A DNA stretch of 64,000 nucleotides from DASUBV01 sp036501025. Its GTDB lineage: Bacteria > Actinomycetota > Actinomycetes > Streptosporangiales > Streptosporangiaceae. How positions within the stretch are numbered: the first letter of the stretch is position 1; every line of letters starts with the position of its first letter. The stretch spans positions 48,187 to 112,186 of the forward strand of contig DASYBB010000067.1 of the NCBI GenBank assembly GCA_036501025.1. The letters are read 5' to 3'. The position numbers and the translations under genes are program-made. This document shows positions 45,120 to 54,100 of the stretch, piece by piece. Below the pieces are notes generated by a model, which saw only the letters and a list, made by a program, of their open reading frames with translations, was not told where the DNA came from and ran no database searches.

Positions 45120-46451
45120 GTGCTGATGCGAATCGATCTTCGAGGTAAGCCCGCCAGCGAGCTGAGCCCCGGTGAGCTGGCCGGGGTGCTCCCGCGGGCC
45201 GAGCTTGACGTGGACGCGGCCCTGGCTGCCGTCCGGCCCATCTGCGAGGATGTCCGGCGCCGCGGCGCCGACGCGGTCCGCGAGCATACTGCCCGCTTCG
45301 ACGGCGTCGACCTGGCCACCAGCCGGGTGCCGCGCGGCGCCCTGGCCGCCGCGCTGGCCGGGCTGGACCCGGCCGTCCGGGCCGCGCTGGAGGAGTGCGC
45401 CCGCCGCGCCCGGCTCGTCCACGAGGCCCAGGTCCCGCGCGAGAGCCTGACCACGGTCGCGGCCGGCTCCACCGTCACCGAGCGGTACGTCCCGGTCCGC
45501 CGGGCCGGCGTGTACGCGCCCGGCGGCCTGGTCACCTACCCGTCGTCGGTGGTCATGAACGTTATCCCGGCCCAGGTCGCCGGGGTGGAGGAGATCGCGG
45601 TGGTGTCGCCGCCGCAGGCCGACCAGGGCGGCCTCCCGGCCGCCGCCGTGCTGGCCGCCTGCGAGCTCCTCGGGATCACCGAGGTGCACGCGGCCGGCGG
45701 GGCGCAGGCCATGGCCATGCTCGCCTACGGCACCGCCGACTGCGCGCCCGCGGACGTCATCACCGGGCCCGGCAACGTCTACGTCGCGGCGGCCAAGCGC
45801 CTGCTCAGCGGCATGGTCGCGGTCGACGCCGAGGCCGGCCCGACCGAGATCGCCATCATCGCCGACGACACGGCCGACCCGGCCTTCCTCGCCGCCGACC
45901 TGGTCGCCCAGGCCGAGCACGACCCGCGGGCCGGCTGCCTGCTCATCACCACCGATCCCGCGCTGGCCGACCGGGTCGCCCCGGTGCTGGCCGCCGCGGC
46001 GGCCGGCACCCGGCACGCCGGGCGCGTGGCCGAGGCCCTGGCCGGCCAGTCGGCGTGCGTGCTGGTCGACGACGTCGCGGCGGCCATCGCCGTCGCGGAC
46101 GCGTGGGCGCCCGAGCACCTCGAGGTCCAGACCCGCGACGCCGCGGCGGTGGCCCGGCGGATCCGCAACGCCGGCGCGATCTTCGTCGGCCCGTGGGCGC
46201 CGGTGTCACTCGGGGACTACCTGGCCGGGTCCAACCACGTCCTGCCCACGGGCGGGACCGCCCGGCACTCGGGCGGCCTGTCGGTGCTGTCGTTCCTGCG
46301 CGGCATCCACGTCGTGGAGTGCGACGAGGCCGGCCTGGCCGGCGCCGCGCCGTACATCGACGCCCTCGGCGGCGCGGAGGACCTGGCCGCCCACGTCCAG
46401 GCGGTCCGGGCCAGAATCCCCGCCCCGGCCAGCGCGGGGGACCGGGCATGA
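45120..46451 (+). CDS. hisD: histidinol dehydrogenase
   Basis: 443 residues; last two steps of histidine synthesis (histidinol to histidine, two NAD+). Conserved blocks are AGVYAPGGLVTYPSSVVMNVIPAQVAG, GPGNVYVAAAKR, the zinc-ligand region QAEHDPRAGC and the catalytic APEHLEVQ. The GTG at 45120 is preceded by TAGGCT (45108-45113) with a 6-nt gap and no Shine-Dalgarno sequence, as in leaderless actinobacterial genes; an ATG two codons later is the alternative. It opens the seven-gene his operon. Confidence 0.97.
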   Translation: MLMRIDLRGKPASELSPGELAGVLPRAELDVDAALAAVRPICEDVRRRGADAVREHTARFDGVDLATSRVPRGALAAALAGLDPAVRAALEECARRARLVHEAQVPRESLTTVAAGSTVTERYVPVRRAGVYAPGGLVTYPSSVVMNVIPAQVAGVEEIAVVSPPQADQGGLPAAAVLAACELLGITEVHAAGGAQAMAMLAYGTADCAPADVITGPGNVYVAAAKRLLSGMVAVDAEAGPTEIAIIADDTADPAFLAADLVAQAEHDPRAGCLLITTDPALADRVAPVLAAAAAGTRHAGRVAEALAGQSACVLVDDVAAAIAVADAWAPEHLEVQTRDAAAVARRIRNAGAIFVGPWAPVSLGDYLAGSNHVLPTGGTARHSGGLSVLSFLRGIHVVECDEAGLAGAAPYIDALGGAEDLAAHVQAVRARIPAPASAGDRA

Positions 46452-47554
46452 CCGCCGCGCTGCCGCTGCGCGCGGACCTGGTCGGCCGCGAGCCCTACGG
46501 CGCCCCGCAGCTCGACGTCCCGTACGCGCTGAACACCAACGAGAACCCCTACCCGCCGTCGGACGCCCTGGTCGCCGACCTCGCCGCCGCGGTGGCCGTG
46601 GCCGCGGCCGGGCTGAACCGCTACCCCGACCGCGACGCCCGCGAGCTGCGCGCCGCCCTGGCGGGCTACCTCGGCCACGGCCTGACCGGCGCGCAGACCT
46701 GGGCCGCCAACGGGTCCAACGAGATCATCCAGCAGCTGCTCCAGGCCTTCGGCGGCCCCGGCCGCAGCGCGCTCGGCTTCGAGCCGTCGTACTCGATGCA
46801 CCCGATCATCACCCAGACCACCTCGACCCGGTGGATCGCCGAGCCCCGCGAGCCCGACTTCAGCATCGACCCGGCCGCCGCGCTGGCCGCCATCGACCGG
46901 CATCAGCCCGACGTCGTGTTCATCACCTCGCCCAATAACCCGACCGGGACGGCCCAGCCGCTGGCCGTGATCGAGGCCATCGCCGCCCGGGCCCCGGGCA
47001 TGGTCGTGGTCGACGAGGCCTACGCCGAGTTCGCCCGCGACCCGGACGCCAGCGCGCTTTCCCTGCTGCCGCGCTGCCCCCGGCTGGTCGTCGTGCGGAC
47101 CATGTCCAAGGCCTTCGCCCTGGCCGGCGGCCGGCTCGGCTACCTGGCCGCGGACCCGGCCGTGGTCGAGGCGCTGCTGCTGGTCCGGCTGCCGTACCAC
47201 CTGTCCGCGCTGACCCAGGCCGCGGCGCTGGCCGCGCTGCGGCACGCCGACGAGCTGCTCGCCTCGGTGGAGGCCATCCGCGCCGAGCGCGACGCCGTCG
47301 TCAGCTGGCTCCGCGAGATCGGTCTCTCCGTGGCTGACTCCGACGCCAACTTTGTCCTGTTCGGCCGGTTCGCCGACCGGCGGGCCGTGTGGCAGGGGCT
47401 GCTCGACCGCGGCGTGCTGGTCCGCGAGTTCGGCCCGCCGGACTGGCTGCGGGTGTCGGTCGGGACGCCCGCCGACATGGCGGCGTTCCGGACCGCACTG
47501 GCCGAGGTCCTGGCCGGGCAGCCCGCGCTGGCCGGGCCGGGAGGCGTGGCATGA
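46448..47554 (+). CDS. hisC: histidinol-phosphate aminotransferase
   Basis: 368-residue PLP-dependent class I/II aminotransferase converting imidazole-acetol phosphate to histidinol phosphate. It has the LNTNENPYPPS start block, SPNNPTGT, VVDEAYAEF and the PLP lysine Lys221 in TMSKAFALAGGRLGY. The ATG overlaps the hisD stop (ATGA) and the end overlaps hisB in the same way, so translation is coupled across the operon. Confidence 0.97.
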   Translation: MTAALPLRADLVGREPYGAPQLDVPYALNTNENPYPPSDALVADLAAAVAVAAAGLNRYPDRDARELRAALAGYLGHGLTGAQTWAANGSNEIIQQLLQAFGGPGRSALGFEPSYSMHPIITQTTSTRWIAEPREPDFSIDPAAALAAIDRHQPDVVFITSPNNPTGTAQPLAVIEAIAARAPGMVVVDEAYAEFARDPDASALSLLPRCPRLVVVRTMSKAFALAGGRLGYLAADPAVVEALLLVRLPYHLSALTQAAALAALRHADELLASVEAIRAERDAVVSWLREIGLSVADSDANFVLFGRFADRRAVWQGLLDRGVLVREFGPPDWLRVSVGTPADMAAFRTALAEVLAGQPALAGPGGVA

Positions 47555-48144
47555 GCCGGGCCGGGCGGGTGGAGCGGGTCACCAAGGAGACCAAGGTCCT
47601 GGTCGAGCTGGAGCTGGACGGCTCGGGCACCACGGCGGTCCAGACCGGCGTGCCGTTTTTCGACCACATGCTGGCCCAGCTGGGCAAGCACGGCCTGCTG
47701 GACCTGACCGTCCAGGCCCAGGGCGACATCGAGGTCGACGCCCACCACACCGTCGAGGACACCGCGCTGGCCCTCGGCCAGGCCTTGCGCGAGGCGCTGG
47801 GTGACAAGGCCGGCATCACCCGGTTCGGCGACGCGCTGGTGCCGCTGGACGAGACGCTGGCCCGCGCGGCCGTCGACCTGTCCGGCCGCCCGTACGCCGT
47901 GCACTCCGAGCCGGCCGGGATGGCGCCGCTGATCGGCAGCTACGACACCACGCTGACCCGGCACTTCTTCGAGTCGCTGGCCCACTCGGCGGGCATCTGC
48001 GTGCACCTGGACGTGCTGGCCGGGCGCAACCCGCATCACATCGTCGAGGCGCAGTTCAAGGCGTTCGCCCGGGCCCTGCGCGCGGCCGTCGCGCCCGATC
48101 CCCGCGCGGCCGGCGCCATCCCCAGCACCAAGGGCGTGCTGTGA
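47551..48144 (+). CDS. hisB: imidazoleglycerol-phosphate dehydratase
   Basis: 197-residue monofunctional HisB (dehydratase only, no phosphatase domain, as in other actinobacteria). The two metal-binding repeats are seen: FFDHMLAQLGKHG with DAHHTVEDTALALG, and HFFESLAHSAG with NPHHIVEAQFKAFARAL. The ATG overlaps the hisC stop; the histidinol-phosphate phosphatase is therefore encoded elsewhere. Confidence 0.97.
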   Translation: MSRAGRVERVTKETKVLVELELDGSGTTAVQTGVPFFDHMLAQLGKHGLLDLTVQAQGDIEVDAHHTVEDTALALGQALREALGDKAGITRFGDALVPLDETLARAAVDLSGRPYAVHSEPAGMAPLIGSYDTTLTRHFFESLAHSAGICVHLDVLAGRNPHHIVEAQFKAFARALRAAVAPDPRAAGAIPSTKGVL

Positions 48145-48791
48145 CGCGGCGGCCGCGGGTCGTGGTGCTCGACTACGGGTCGGGCAACGTCCGGTCCGCG
48201 CAGCGCGCCCTGCAGCGGGCCGGCGCCGACGCCGAGATCACCGCCGACCGCGACGCCGCCGGCGACGCCGACGGCCTGGTGGTGCCGGGCGTCGGGGCGT
48301 TCGCCGCGTGCATGACCGGCCTGCTGGGCGTGGCCGGCGACCAGGTCATCGCCAAGCGGCTGGCCGGCGGCCGGCCGGTGCTCGGGATCTGCGTCGGCAT
48401 GCAGGTGCTGTTCGAGGCCGGCGTCGAGCACGGCCTGCGCACCCCGGGCTGCGGCTGCTGGCCCGGGGTCGTGGAGCGGCTGACCGCGCCCGTGCTCCCC
48501 CATATGGGCTGGAACTCGGTCGCGGCCCCGGCGGACTCCACCCTGTTCGCGGGCCTGGGCCCGGAGCAGCTGTTCTATTTCGTGCACTCGTACGCGGTGC
48601 GCCAGGCGGCCGGCGGCCCGGCCGGCGGGGGCGGCGAGTCCGGCGGGCCGCGGGTGACCTGGGCCACGCACGGCGAGCCGTTCGTGGCCGCCCTCGAGGA
48701 CGGGCCGCTGGCCGCCACCCAGTTCCACCCCGAGAAATCGGGTGACGCGGGCGCCCACGTGCTGGCTAACTGGCTGGCCGGCCTGTCATGA
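48141..48791 (+). CDS. hisH: imidazole glycerol phosphate synthase, glutamine amidotransferase subunit
   Basis: 216-residue class I amidotransferase that supplies ammonia to HisF. The catalytic Cys84 lies in LGICVGMQVLFE, and His and Glu are in FHPEKSG. The usual start VVLDYGSGNVRS is near the N-terminus. A Gly-rich insertion (AAGGPAGGGGESGG) sits in a surface loop before the last strands. GTG start overlapping the hisB stop (GTGA). It is followed by a 121-bp gap before priA. Confidence 0.96.
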   Translation: MTRRPRVVVLDYGSGNVRSAQRALQRAGADAEITADRDAAGDADGLVVPGVGAFAACMTGLLGVAGDQVIAKRLAGGRPVLGICVGMQVLFEAGVEHGLRTPGCGCWPGVVERLTAPVLPHMGWNSVAAPADSTLFAGLGPEQLFYFVHSYAVRQAAGGPAGGGGESGGPRVTWATHGEPFVAALEDGPLAATQFHPEKSGDAGAHVLANWLAGLS

Positions 48792-48912
48792 GCCCAGCCA
48801 GGCATGACCGGGCCGGGATGACCGCGGTCGGGCCGACCGGGGCCAGAGTGGCTGCTGAGAAGGTGGCCCGCACGGGGCGGCCCAGTTTCGGATGGTAAGG
48901 AGAGTCCCCCCG

Positions 48913-49659
48913 ATGACGACGCAGGACGCCGCGACGGTCGCCCTCACGCTCCTCCCCGCCGTCGACGTCGCAGACGGCCAGGCGGTCCGGCTCATCCAGG
49001 GCGCGGCCGGCACCGAGACCGGCTACGGTGACCCGCTCGACGCCGCCCTGGCCTGGCAGCGCGCCGGCGCGGAGTGGATCCACCTGGTCGACCTCGACGC
49101 CGCCTTCGGCCGCGGGTCCAACGCGGCCCAGATCGCCGCGCTGATCGGCCGGCTCGACGTCCAGGTCGAGCTGTCGGGCGGCATCCGCGACGACGCCGCC
49201 CTGGCGGCCGCGCTGGCCACCGGCTGCGCCCGGGTGGTGATCGGCACGGCCGCGCTGGAGGACCCCGGCTGGGTCCGCGCCGCCATCGCCGAGCACGGCG
49301 ACCGGATCGCGGTCGGCCTCGACGTGCGCGGGACCACCCTGTCGGCGCGGGGGTGGACCAAGGACGGCGGCGAGCTGTTCGACGTCCTGGCCCGGCTCGA
49401 CGCCGACGGCTGCCAGCGCTACGTGGTCACCGACGTGGCCAAGGACGGCATGATGGCCGGCCCCAACCTGGACCTGCTGCGCCGGGTCTGCGCCCGCACC
49501 GACCGCCCGGTCGTGGCCAGCGGCGGCGTGTCCAGCCTGGCCGACCTGCGGGCCATCGCCGGGCTCGCCCCGCTCGGGGTCGACAGCGCGATCATCGGCA
49601 AGGCCCTGTACGCCGGCGCGTTCACCCTCGAGCAGGCCCTCGCGCAGGCCCGGTCATGA
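48913..49659 (+). CDS. priA: phosphoribosyl isomerase A (HisA, probably bifunctional HisA/TrpF)
   Basis: 248-residue TIM-barrel isomerase. It opens with LLPAVDVADGQAVRL (the catalytic Asp) and has VELSGGIRDD and the second catalytic region YVVTDVAKDGMMAGPN. In actinobacteria lacking trpF, PriA serves both histidine and tryptophan synthesis; that dual role is assumed from the family and is not visible directly. The ATG at 48913 has AAGGAG about 11 nt upstream. It couples to hisF by an ATGA overlap. Confidence 0.95.
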   Translation: MTTQDAATVALTLLPAVDVADGQAVRLIQGAAGTETGYGDPLDAALAWQRAGAEWIHLVDLDAAFGRGSNAAQIAALIGRLDVQVELSGGIRDDAALAAALATGCARVVIGTAALEDPGWVRAAIAEHGDRIAVGLDVRGTTLSARGWTKDGGELFDVLARLDADGCQRYVVTDVAKDGMMAGPNLDLLRRVCARTDRPVVASGGVSSLADLRAIAGLAPLGVDSAIIGKALYAGAFTLEQALAQARS

Positions 49660-50480
49660 CGCCCGGCGCGATGACCGTCGCGGTGCGGGTCATCCCGTGC
49701 CTGGACGTGGACGCCGGGCGGGTGGTCAAGGGCGTCAACTTCCGGGACCTGCGCGACGCCGGGGACCCTGTCGAGCGCGCCGCCGCCTACGACCGGGACG
49801 GCGCCGACGAGCTGGTGTTCCTCGATATCACGGCGTCCAGCGGCGAGCGGGACACCATGTACGAGGTGGTCCGGCGGACCGCCGAGCAGGTCTTCATCCC
49901 GCTGACGGTCGGCGGGGGCGTGCGCAGCGTGGCCGACATCGACCGGCTGCTGCGGGCCGGCGCCGACAAGGTGTCGCTGAACACCGCCGCGATCGCCCGG
50001 CCCGAGCTGCTCACCGAGGCCGCGACCCAGTTCGGCTCGCAGTGCATCGTGCTGTCCGTCGACGCCCGCCGCCAGGCGCCGGGCGGCCCGGGCCGGTTCG
50101 AGGTCACCACGCACGGCGGCCGGCGCGGCACCGGCATCGACGCGGTGGACTGGGCGCGCCGCGGCGCCGAGCTCGGCGTGGGCGAGATCCTGCTCAACTC
50201 GATGGACGCGGACGGGACGCGGGACGGTTTCGACCTGGAGCTGATCAGCGCCGTCCGGGCCGCGGTCACCGTCCCGGTCATCGCTAGCGGCGGCGCCGGG
50301 CGGCTGTCCGACTTCCCGCCGGCGGTGGCGGCCGGGGCCGACGCGGTGCTCGCGGCCAGCCTGTTCCACTTCGGCGGCGCCTCCATCGGCCAGGTCAAGG
50401 ACACCCTGGCCGGAGCGGGGCACCGGGTCCGCCCGGCTCCCGCTCCGTTGCCGCCCGACGACGACACCACAGGTGAATGA
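49656..50480 (+). CDS. hisF: imidazole glycerol phosphate synthase, cyclase subunit
   Basis: 274-residue TIM barrel that uses HisH-derived ammonia to form imidazole glycerol phosphate and AICAR. Typical blocks are RVIPCLDVDAGRVVKGVNF, ELVFLDITAS, GGGVRSVADI, DKVSLNTAA and the second catalytic aspartate region SMDADGTRDGFD. The ATG overlaps the priA stop; an in-frame ATG five codons in is also possible. The last ~20 residues are Pro-rich. Confidence 0.97.
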   Translation: MTPGAMTVAVRVIPCLDVDAGRVVKGVNFRDLRDAGDPVERAAAYDRDGADELVFLDITASSGERDTMYEVVRRTAEQVFIPLTVGGGVRSVADIDRLLRAGADKVSLNTAAIARPELLTEAATQFGSQCIVLSVDARRQAPGGPGRFEVTTHGGRRGTGIDAVDWARRGAELGVGEILLNSMDADGTRDGFDLELISAVRAAVTVPVIASGGAGRLSDFPPAVAAGADAVLAASLFHFGGASIGQVKDTLAGAGHRVRPAPAPLPPDDDTTGE

Positions 50481-50483
50481 GGC

Positions 50484-50852
50484 ATGAGGATCGACGCCAG
50501 CAAGTCCGGCCTGGACCCGCTCATCGCGGCCCGGCTCAAGCGCGACGCCAGCGGGCTCGTCGCCGCCATCGCCCAGCAGCACGACACCGGCGAGGTGCTC
50601 ATGCTGGGCTGGATGGACGACGAGGCCCTGCACCGGACCCTCACGACCGGCCGGTGCACCTACTGGTCGCGCAGCCGCCAGGAGTACTGGGTCAAGGGCG
50701 AGACCTCCGGCCACGCCCAGGTGGTCAAGTCCGTGGCCCTGGACTGCGACGGCGACGCCATCCTGGTCAAGGTCGACCAGGTCGGCGCGGCCTGCCACAC
50801 CAACGACCGGACCTGCTTCGACGCCGGCGTGCTGCCGGTGACCGCGCCCTAG
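50484..50852 (+). CDS. hisI: phosphoribosyl-AMP cyclohydrolase
   Basis: 122-residue metalloenzyme opening the adenine ring of phosphoribosyl-AMP. It has MLGWMDDEAL, TYWSRSRQEYWVKGETSG, the DCDGD metal motif and the zinc cysteines of GAACHTNDRTCF. It is monofunctional, so a separate HisE is needed. It starts 3 bp after hisF and ends the operon, overlapping the convergent methyltransferase stop by 4 bp. Confidence 0.97.
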   Translation: MRIDASKSGLDPLIAARLKRDASGLVAAIAQQHDTGEVLMLGWMDDEALHRTLTTGRCTYWSRSRQEYWVKGETSGHAQVVKSVALDCDGDAILVKVDQVGAACHTNDRTCFDAGVLPVTAP

Positions 50853-51640
50853 CGCTTGGCGCCCACGGCGGCGTACAGGGAGACGGGCTGGCCCGGCCGC
50901 GCCAGGGCGCGCCACTGCGCGAGCGGCACCAGGCCCGGCTCGACCAGGTCCAGGCCCTCGAAGAAGCCGGCCACCTGAGCGCGGGTGCGCGGGGTGAGCT
51001 GGGCCGCGACCCGCGCGTTGTACCGGTCGGCGCCGGGGCTCCCGCTCGGGTCGAAGTCGAGGGTGGCATGCGACATGGCCAGGTAGCTGCCCGGCGGCAC
51101 CGCGTCCATCAGCCGCGCCACGATCGGGTGCGGGCCGTCGGGGTCCGGGATGAACTGCATGATGGCCAGCAGCATGACCGCCACCGGCTGGCCGAAGTCG
51201 AGCGTCCGGGCCGCCTCGCGCAGGATCTGCTCCGGATCGCGCGCGTCGGCCTGCAGGTAGTCGGTGGCGCCCTCGCGGGTGCTGGTCAGAAGCGCCCGGG
51301 CGTGGGCCAGCACGATCGGGTCGTTGTCGACGTAGACGATGCGCGACTCGGGCGCGAGCTCCTGGGCGACCTCGTGCGTGTTCTGCGCGGTGGGCAGGCC
51401 GGTGCCGATGTCCAGGAACTGCCGGATGCCCGCCTCCTCCACCAGGTACTGCACCGCGCGGCGCAGGAAGGCCCGGTTGGCCTGCGAGGTGGGCACGATG
51501 TTCGGCATGGCCGCGATGACCTCGCTGGCGGCGACCCGGTCGGCCGCGTAGTTGTCCTTGCCGCCGAGCCAGTAGTTGTACACGCGGGCCGGATGAGCGC
51601 GGGTGACGTCGAAGGCCGGCTCTCCCGAGGTGACTTCCAT
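50849..51640 (-). CDS. DUF574-type SAM-dependent methyltransferase
   Basis: 263-residue member of the large actinobacterial DUF574 group, a Rossmann methyltransferase. Typical features are the start PARVYNYWLGGKDNYAADR, motif I FLDIGTGLPT, VYVDNDPIVLAHARALL and the YLQADARDP block. Substrates of the family are largely unknown. The ATG at 51640 is favoured over 51649 because GGAG lies ~9 nt upstream of the former. Divergent from the maltokinase-cap protein gene. Confidence 0.9.
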   Translation of the reverse strand: MEVTSGEPAFDVTRAHPARVYNYWLGGKDNYAADRVAASEVIAAMPNIVPTSQANRAFLRRAVQYLVEEAGIRQFLDIGTGLPTAQNTHEVAQELAPESRIVYVDNDPIVLAHARALLTSTREGATDYLQADARDPEQILREAARTLDFGQPVAVMLLAIMQFIPDPDGPHPIVARLMDAVPPGSYLAMSHATLDFDPSGSPGADRYNARVAAQLTPRTRAQVAGFFEGLDLVEPGLVPLAQWRALARPGQPVSLYAAVGAKR

Positions 51641-51694
51641 GGCTAGCATTCTCCGCCATATCCGCCGATAAGCAGGAAAGGATCACTGAACCGC

Positions 51695-52399
51695 ATGGCC
51701 ATCATTCACCAGACCACGCTCGTTCCCGGCAAGCTGGAGCTGCTGGCCGGCTGGCTGCCCGCCCGGGCCTGGTACCGGCCGGCCGGGCCGGCGCCGGACC
51801 TGGCCCGGGTGGGCGGGTTCCGGCTCGACGATCCCGCGGGGGAGGTCGGGATCGAGTTCATGGCCGTCGCCGACGGCCGCGGGGACGAGGTCACGACCTA
51901 CCAGGTGCCGCTCACCTACCGGGCGGCGGCCTGCGCCGGGGCGCAGGCCGGCCTGATCGGCACCGCCGAGCACGGCGTCCTTGGCCGTCGCTGGATCTAC
52001 GACGGGATGCAGGACCCGCTCCTCGCCGCCCTGCTGGTCGCGCTCATGCAGGGCGACGCGGAGGCTCAGGCCCAGCGGGTGAGCGACACGCCGGACCCGA
52101 GCGTCGTCTGCTCGCCGGTGGCGGGCGGCCACCTGGCCGTGACCGGATCAGCGGTCGCGGGGGACGGGCCGGACGGCACCGACCTGCGCGTCACGACCAG
52201 CGGCCCGGACGGCTCCGCCGGCGGTGACCTGCTGGTCCGGGTCCACCGGATCCTCCGGGCCGAGGCTGGCGCGGGCCCGGGCGACGGCGGGCCGGGCCGG
52301 GTCGCGGCGCCCTGGCAGCGGCTGGACGGCACGCAGGTGCGCGGCGTCTGGGCCACGGCCGGGCCGTATCGGGCCCTGGCGGGCGGGGCGGCGGGCTAG
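51695..52399 (+). CDS. protein with maltokinase N-terminal cap-like domain
   Basis: 234 residues. The N-terminal half (GKLELLAGWLPARAWYR; TYQVPLTYRAA; LIGTAEHGVLGRRWIYDGMQDP) matches the cap domain that precedes the kinase fold in actinobacterial maltokinases, but no kinase domain follows. The C-terminal half is a Gly-rich beta domain of unknown role. Proteins of this stand-alone type are common in actinobacteria without assigned function. A weak AAAGGA lies 13 nt before the ATG. A role in alpha-glucan metabolism would suit the nearby sugar genes, but this is only inferred. Confidence 0.75.
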   Translation: MAIIHQTTLVPGKLELLAGWLPARAWYRPAGPAPDLARVGGFRLDDPAGEVGIEFMAVADGRGDEVTTYQVPLTYRAAACAGAQAGLIGTAEHGVLGRRWIYDGMQDPLLAALLVALMQGDAEAQAQRVSDTPDPSVVCSPVAGGHLAVTGSAVAGDGPDGTDLRVTTSGPDGSAGGDLLVRVHRILRAEAGAGPGDGGPGRVAAPWQRLDGTQVRGVWATAGPYRALAGGAAG

Positions 52400-52418
52400 C
52401 TCGCGGCCGGCCGCCGCC

Positions 52419-53192
52419 TCAGCCGGCCGGCTCCCCGGCGGACTGCTGCCGGGCGATCTCGGTGAAGGCCTCCAGCGCCGCGGTGTCGGAGTGGTGCTGG
52501 GCGACGTACTCAGCCGCCCAGTCCGCGGCGCCGCCGAACGGGCTCGCGCTGATCGCCGCGACGGCCGCGGCCGTGTCGTAATTCGTCCGGCGCAGCGACA
52601 CGGCCGGCCCGAGGAGGGCCCAGGCCGCGCCCTCGTGGCCGTAGGGCATGCCGACGCTGCCCGGGTTGATGACCCGCCGGCCGGCGGCCAGCCGGTCGAA
52701 CGGCATGTGCGTGTGGCCCACCACGACCACCGGCTCGACGACGTCGGCCAGCGCGTCCGCCCAGCGCTGCGGGGGGCTGTCGACCAGCACCATCTCGTCG
52801 TCGCGGCGCGGCGAGGCATGACAGAACAGCACCGGGCCGAGCCCGGCCACCTCCAGGGTCACCGTGAGCGGCAGCCCGTCCAGCCGGTCCCGGTGCGGCC
52901 GCCCGATCAGGGCCGCGCTCTTCGCCGCCTCCCCGCCGAACGGGCCGGGGACCACGCCGCCGTCGAAGGCGGTGACCATCTCCCGCTCGCAGTTGCCGTG
53001 GACCCACACCGCCCGGTCGCCCAGTTCCGCCAGCCGGTCCAGGGTCGGCCCCGGCATTGGCCCGAGCGCGATGTCGCCGAGCAGCACGACCAGGTCGGCG
53101 GTCAGCACGTCCGGCTCGGCCAGCACCGCGTCGAGCGCGGGCAGGTTTCCGTGAATGTCGGCCAGCACCGCCACCCGGCCGGGCTCGGTCAC
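52419..53192 (-). CDS. metallophosphoesterase (YfcE/MJ0936-like)
   Basis: 257-residue calcineurin-like phosphoesterase with two-metal ligands in VLADIHGNLPAL, LLGDIALGPMP, WVHGNCERE, FCHASPR and VVGHTHMP. The C-terminal VINPGSVGMPYG is typical of the YfcE branch, which cleaves phosphodiesters. GTG start overlapping the stop of the APH-like gene by 4 bp; it is the last gene of a four-gene minus-strand operon. Substrate unknown. Confidence 0.9.
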   Translation of the reverse strand: MTEPGRVAVLADIHGNLPALDAVLAEPDVLTADLVVLLGDIALGPMPGPTLDRLAELGDRAVWVHGNCEREMVTAFDGGVVPGPFGGEAAKSAALIGRPHRDRLDGLPLTVTLEVAGLGPVLFCHASPRRDDEMVLVDSPPQRWADALADVVEPVVVVGHTHMPFDRLAAGRRVINPGSVGMPYGHEGAAWALLGPAVSLRRTNYDTAAAVAAISASPFGGAADWAAEYVAQHHSDTAALEAFTEIARQQSAGEPAG

Positions 53193-54100
53193 GGGACGAC
53201 CCGGTCAGCGACCTCGAGCATCCGGCCGGCCGCCGGCTGCAGGCCCACCTGGGTGCCCACCAGCCCGGTCTCGAGCCGGGACACCACGCCCCACTCCCAG
53301 ATCGCCGTCTCGTCCAGCCCGCACCGGCGGGCGAGCCACCGGGACCGGTCGCGCGGGTCGCCGGCCAGCAGGTCCTCCGGGTCCTCCCGCATCAAGATGC
53401 CCAGGTCGTACTCGGGCTCGGCCAGATAGCCGTCGGGGTCGACCAGCCGGAAGCCGTCCCGCGAGCGCAGCGCGTTCCACTGGTGCACGTCGCCGTGCAC
53501 GAGCACGGCCCGCTCCGCGTCATGCGCGGCCACCCGCCGCTGTGCGCAGTCCAGCGCGTACGCCACCGCCCGCTCCGAGCACGGCTGCCCCAGCTCGGCC
53601 CAGAGCCGGGTGATTGCCCCGGCCAGCCGCCGCCCGGCCGCCGCCCCGGTCGGCAGCCCGCAGCCCGGTGCCGGGCGCCAGATCCGGGTCGCCGCCGCGC
53701 ACAGCGCCTCCTGGCGCTGCGCCAGCGGAAGCTTCAGGTCGCTCATGGACGGCCCGAGCCGCTCCAGCAGCAGGGCGCTGCGGCTCAGATCGGCCCTGAG
53801 CAGCGAAACGCAGCCCTGACCGCCCGCCAGCTCCAGGAACGTGATCTCGTTCCGGGCCTGATCGCCGGCCCTGGGCACGAGCAGCTTCAGCACGGCCGGC
53901 GATCCGTCCGCCAGCGCCGCCTGCGCGACCAGCGCCTCGGTCGCGTCGCCGTAGGGCGGCCCGACCGTGATGGCCCAGTCCCGCTCCAGGCCCGCGATGA
54001 TGGCGGGCAGGTCAGCCAGCCAGCCGGCCGCGCCCGCCGCCGCGGCCTTGGCCCGCACGACGTCCGGGACGTCCGGGACGACCGCCGGGATGCCGGTCAC
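53189..54100 (-). CDS. APH(6)/hydroxyurea-kinase-like phosphotransferase
   Basis: 303-residue kinase-fold protein of the aminoglycoside/hydroxyurea resistance kinase group (PF04655-like). It has PAVLKLLVPRAGDQARNEITFLE (nucleotide-binding Lys), catalytic VLVHGDVHQWNAL and metal-binding VDPDGYLAEPEYDLG. Relatives phosphorylate streptomycin, but many homologues in soil bacteria have unknown substrates. The GTG at 54100 overlaps the upstream oxidoreductase stop (GTGA). Resistance is possible but not shown. Confidence 0.88.
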   Translation of the reverse strand: MTGIPAVVPDVPDVVRAKAAAAGAAGWLADLPAIIAGLERDWAITVGPPYGDATEALVAQAALADGSPAVLKLLVPRAGDQARNEITFLELAGGQGCVSLLRADLSRSALLLERLGPSMSDLKLPLAQRQEALCAAATRIWRPAPGCGLPTGAAAGRRLAGAITRLWAELGQPCSERAVAYALDCAQRRVAAHDAERAVLVHGDVHQWNALRSRDGFRLVDPDGYLAEPEYDLGILMREDPEDLLAGDPRDRSRWLARRCGLDETAIWEWGVVSRLETGLVGTQVGLQPAAGRMLEVADRVVP

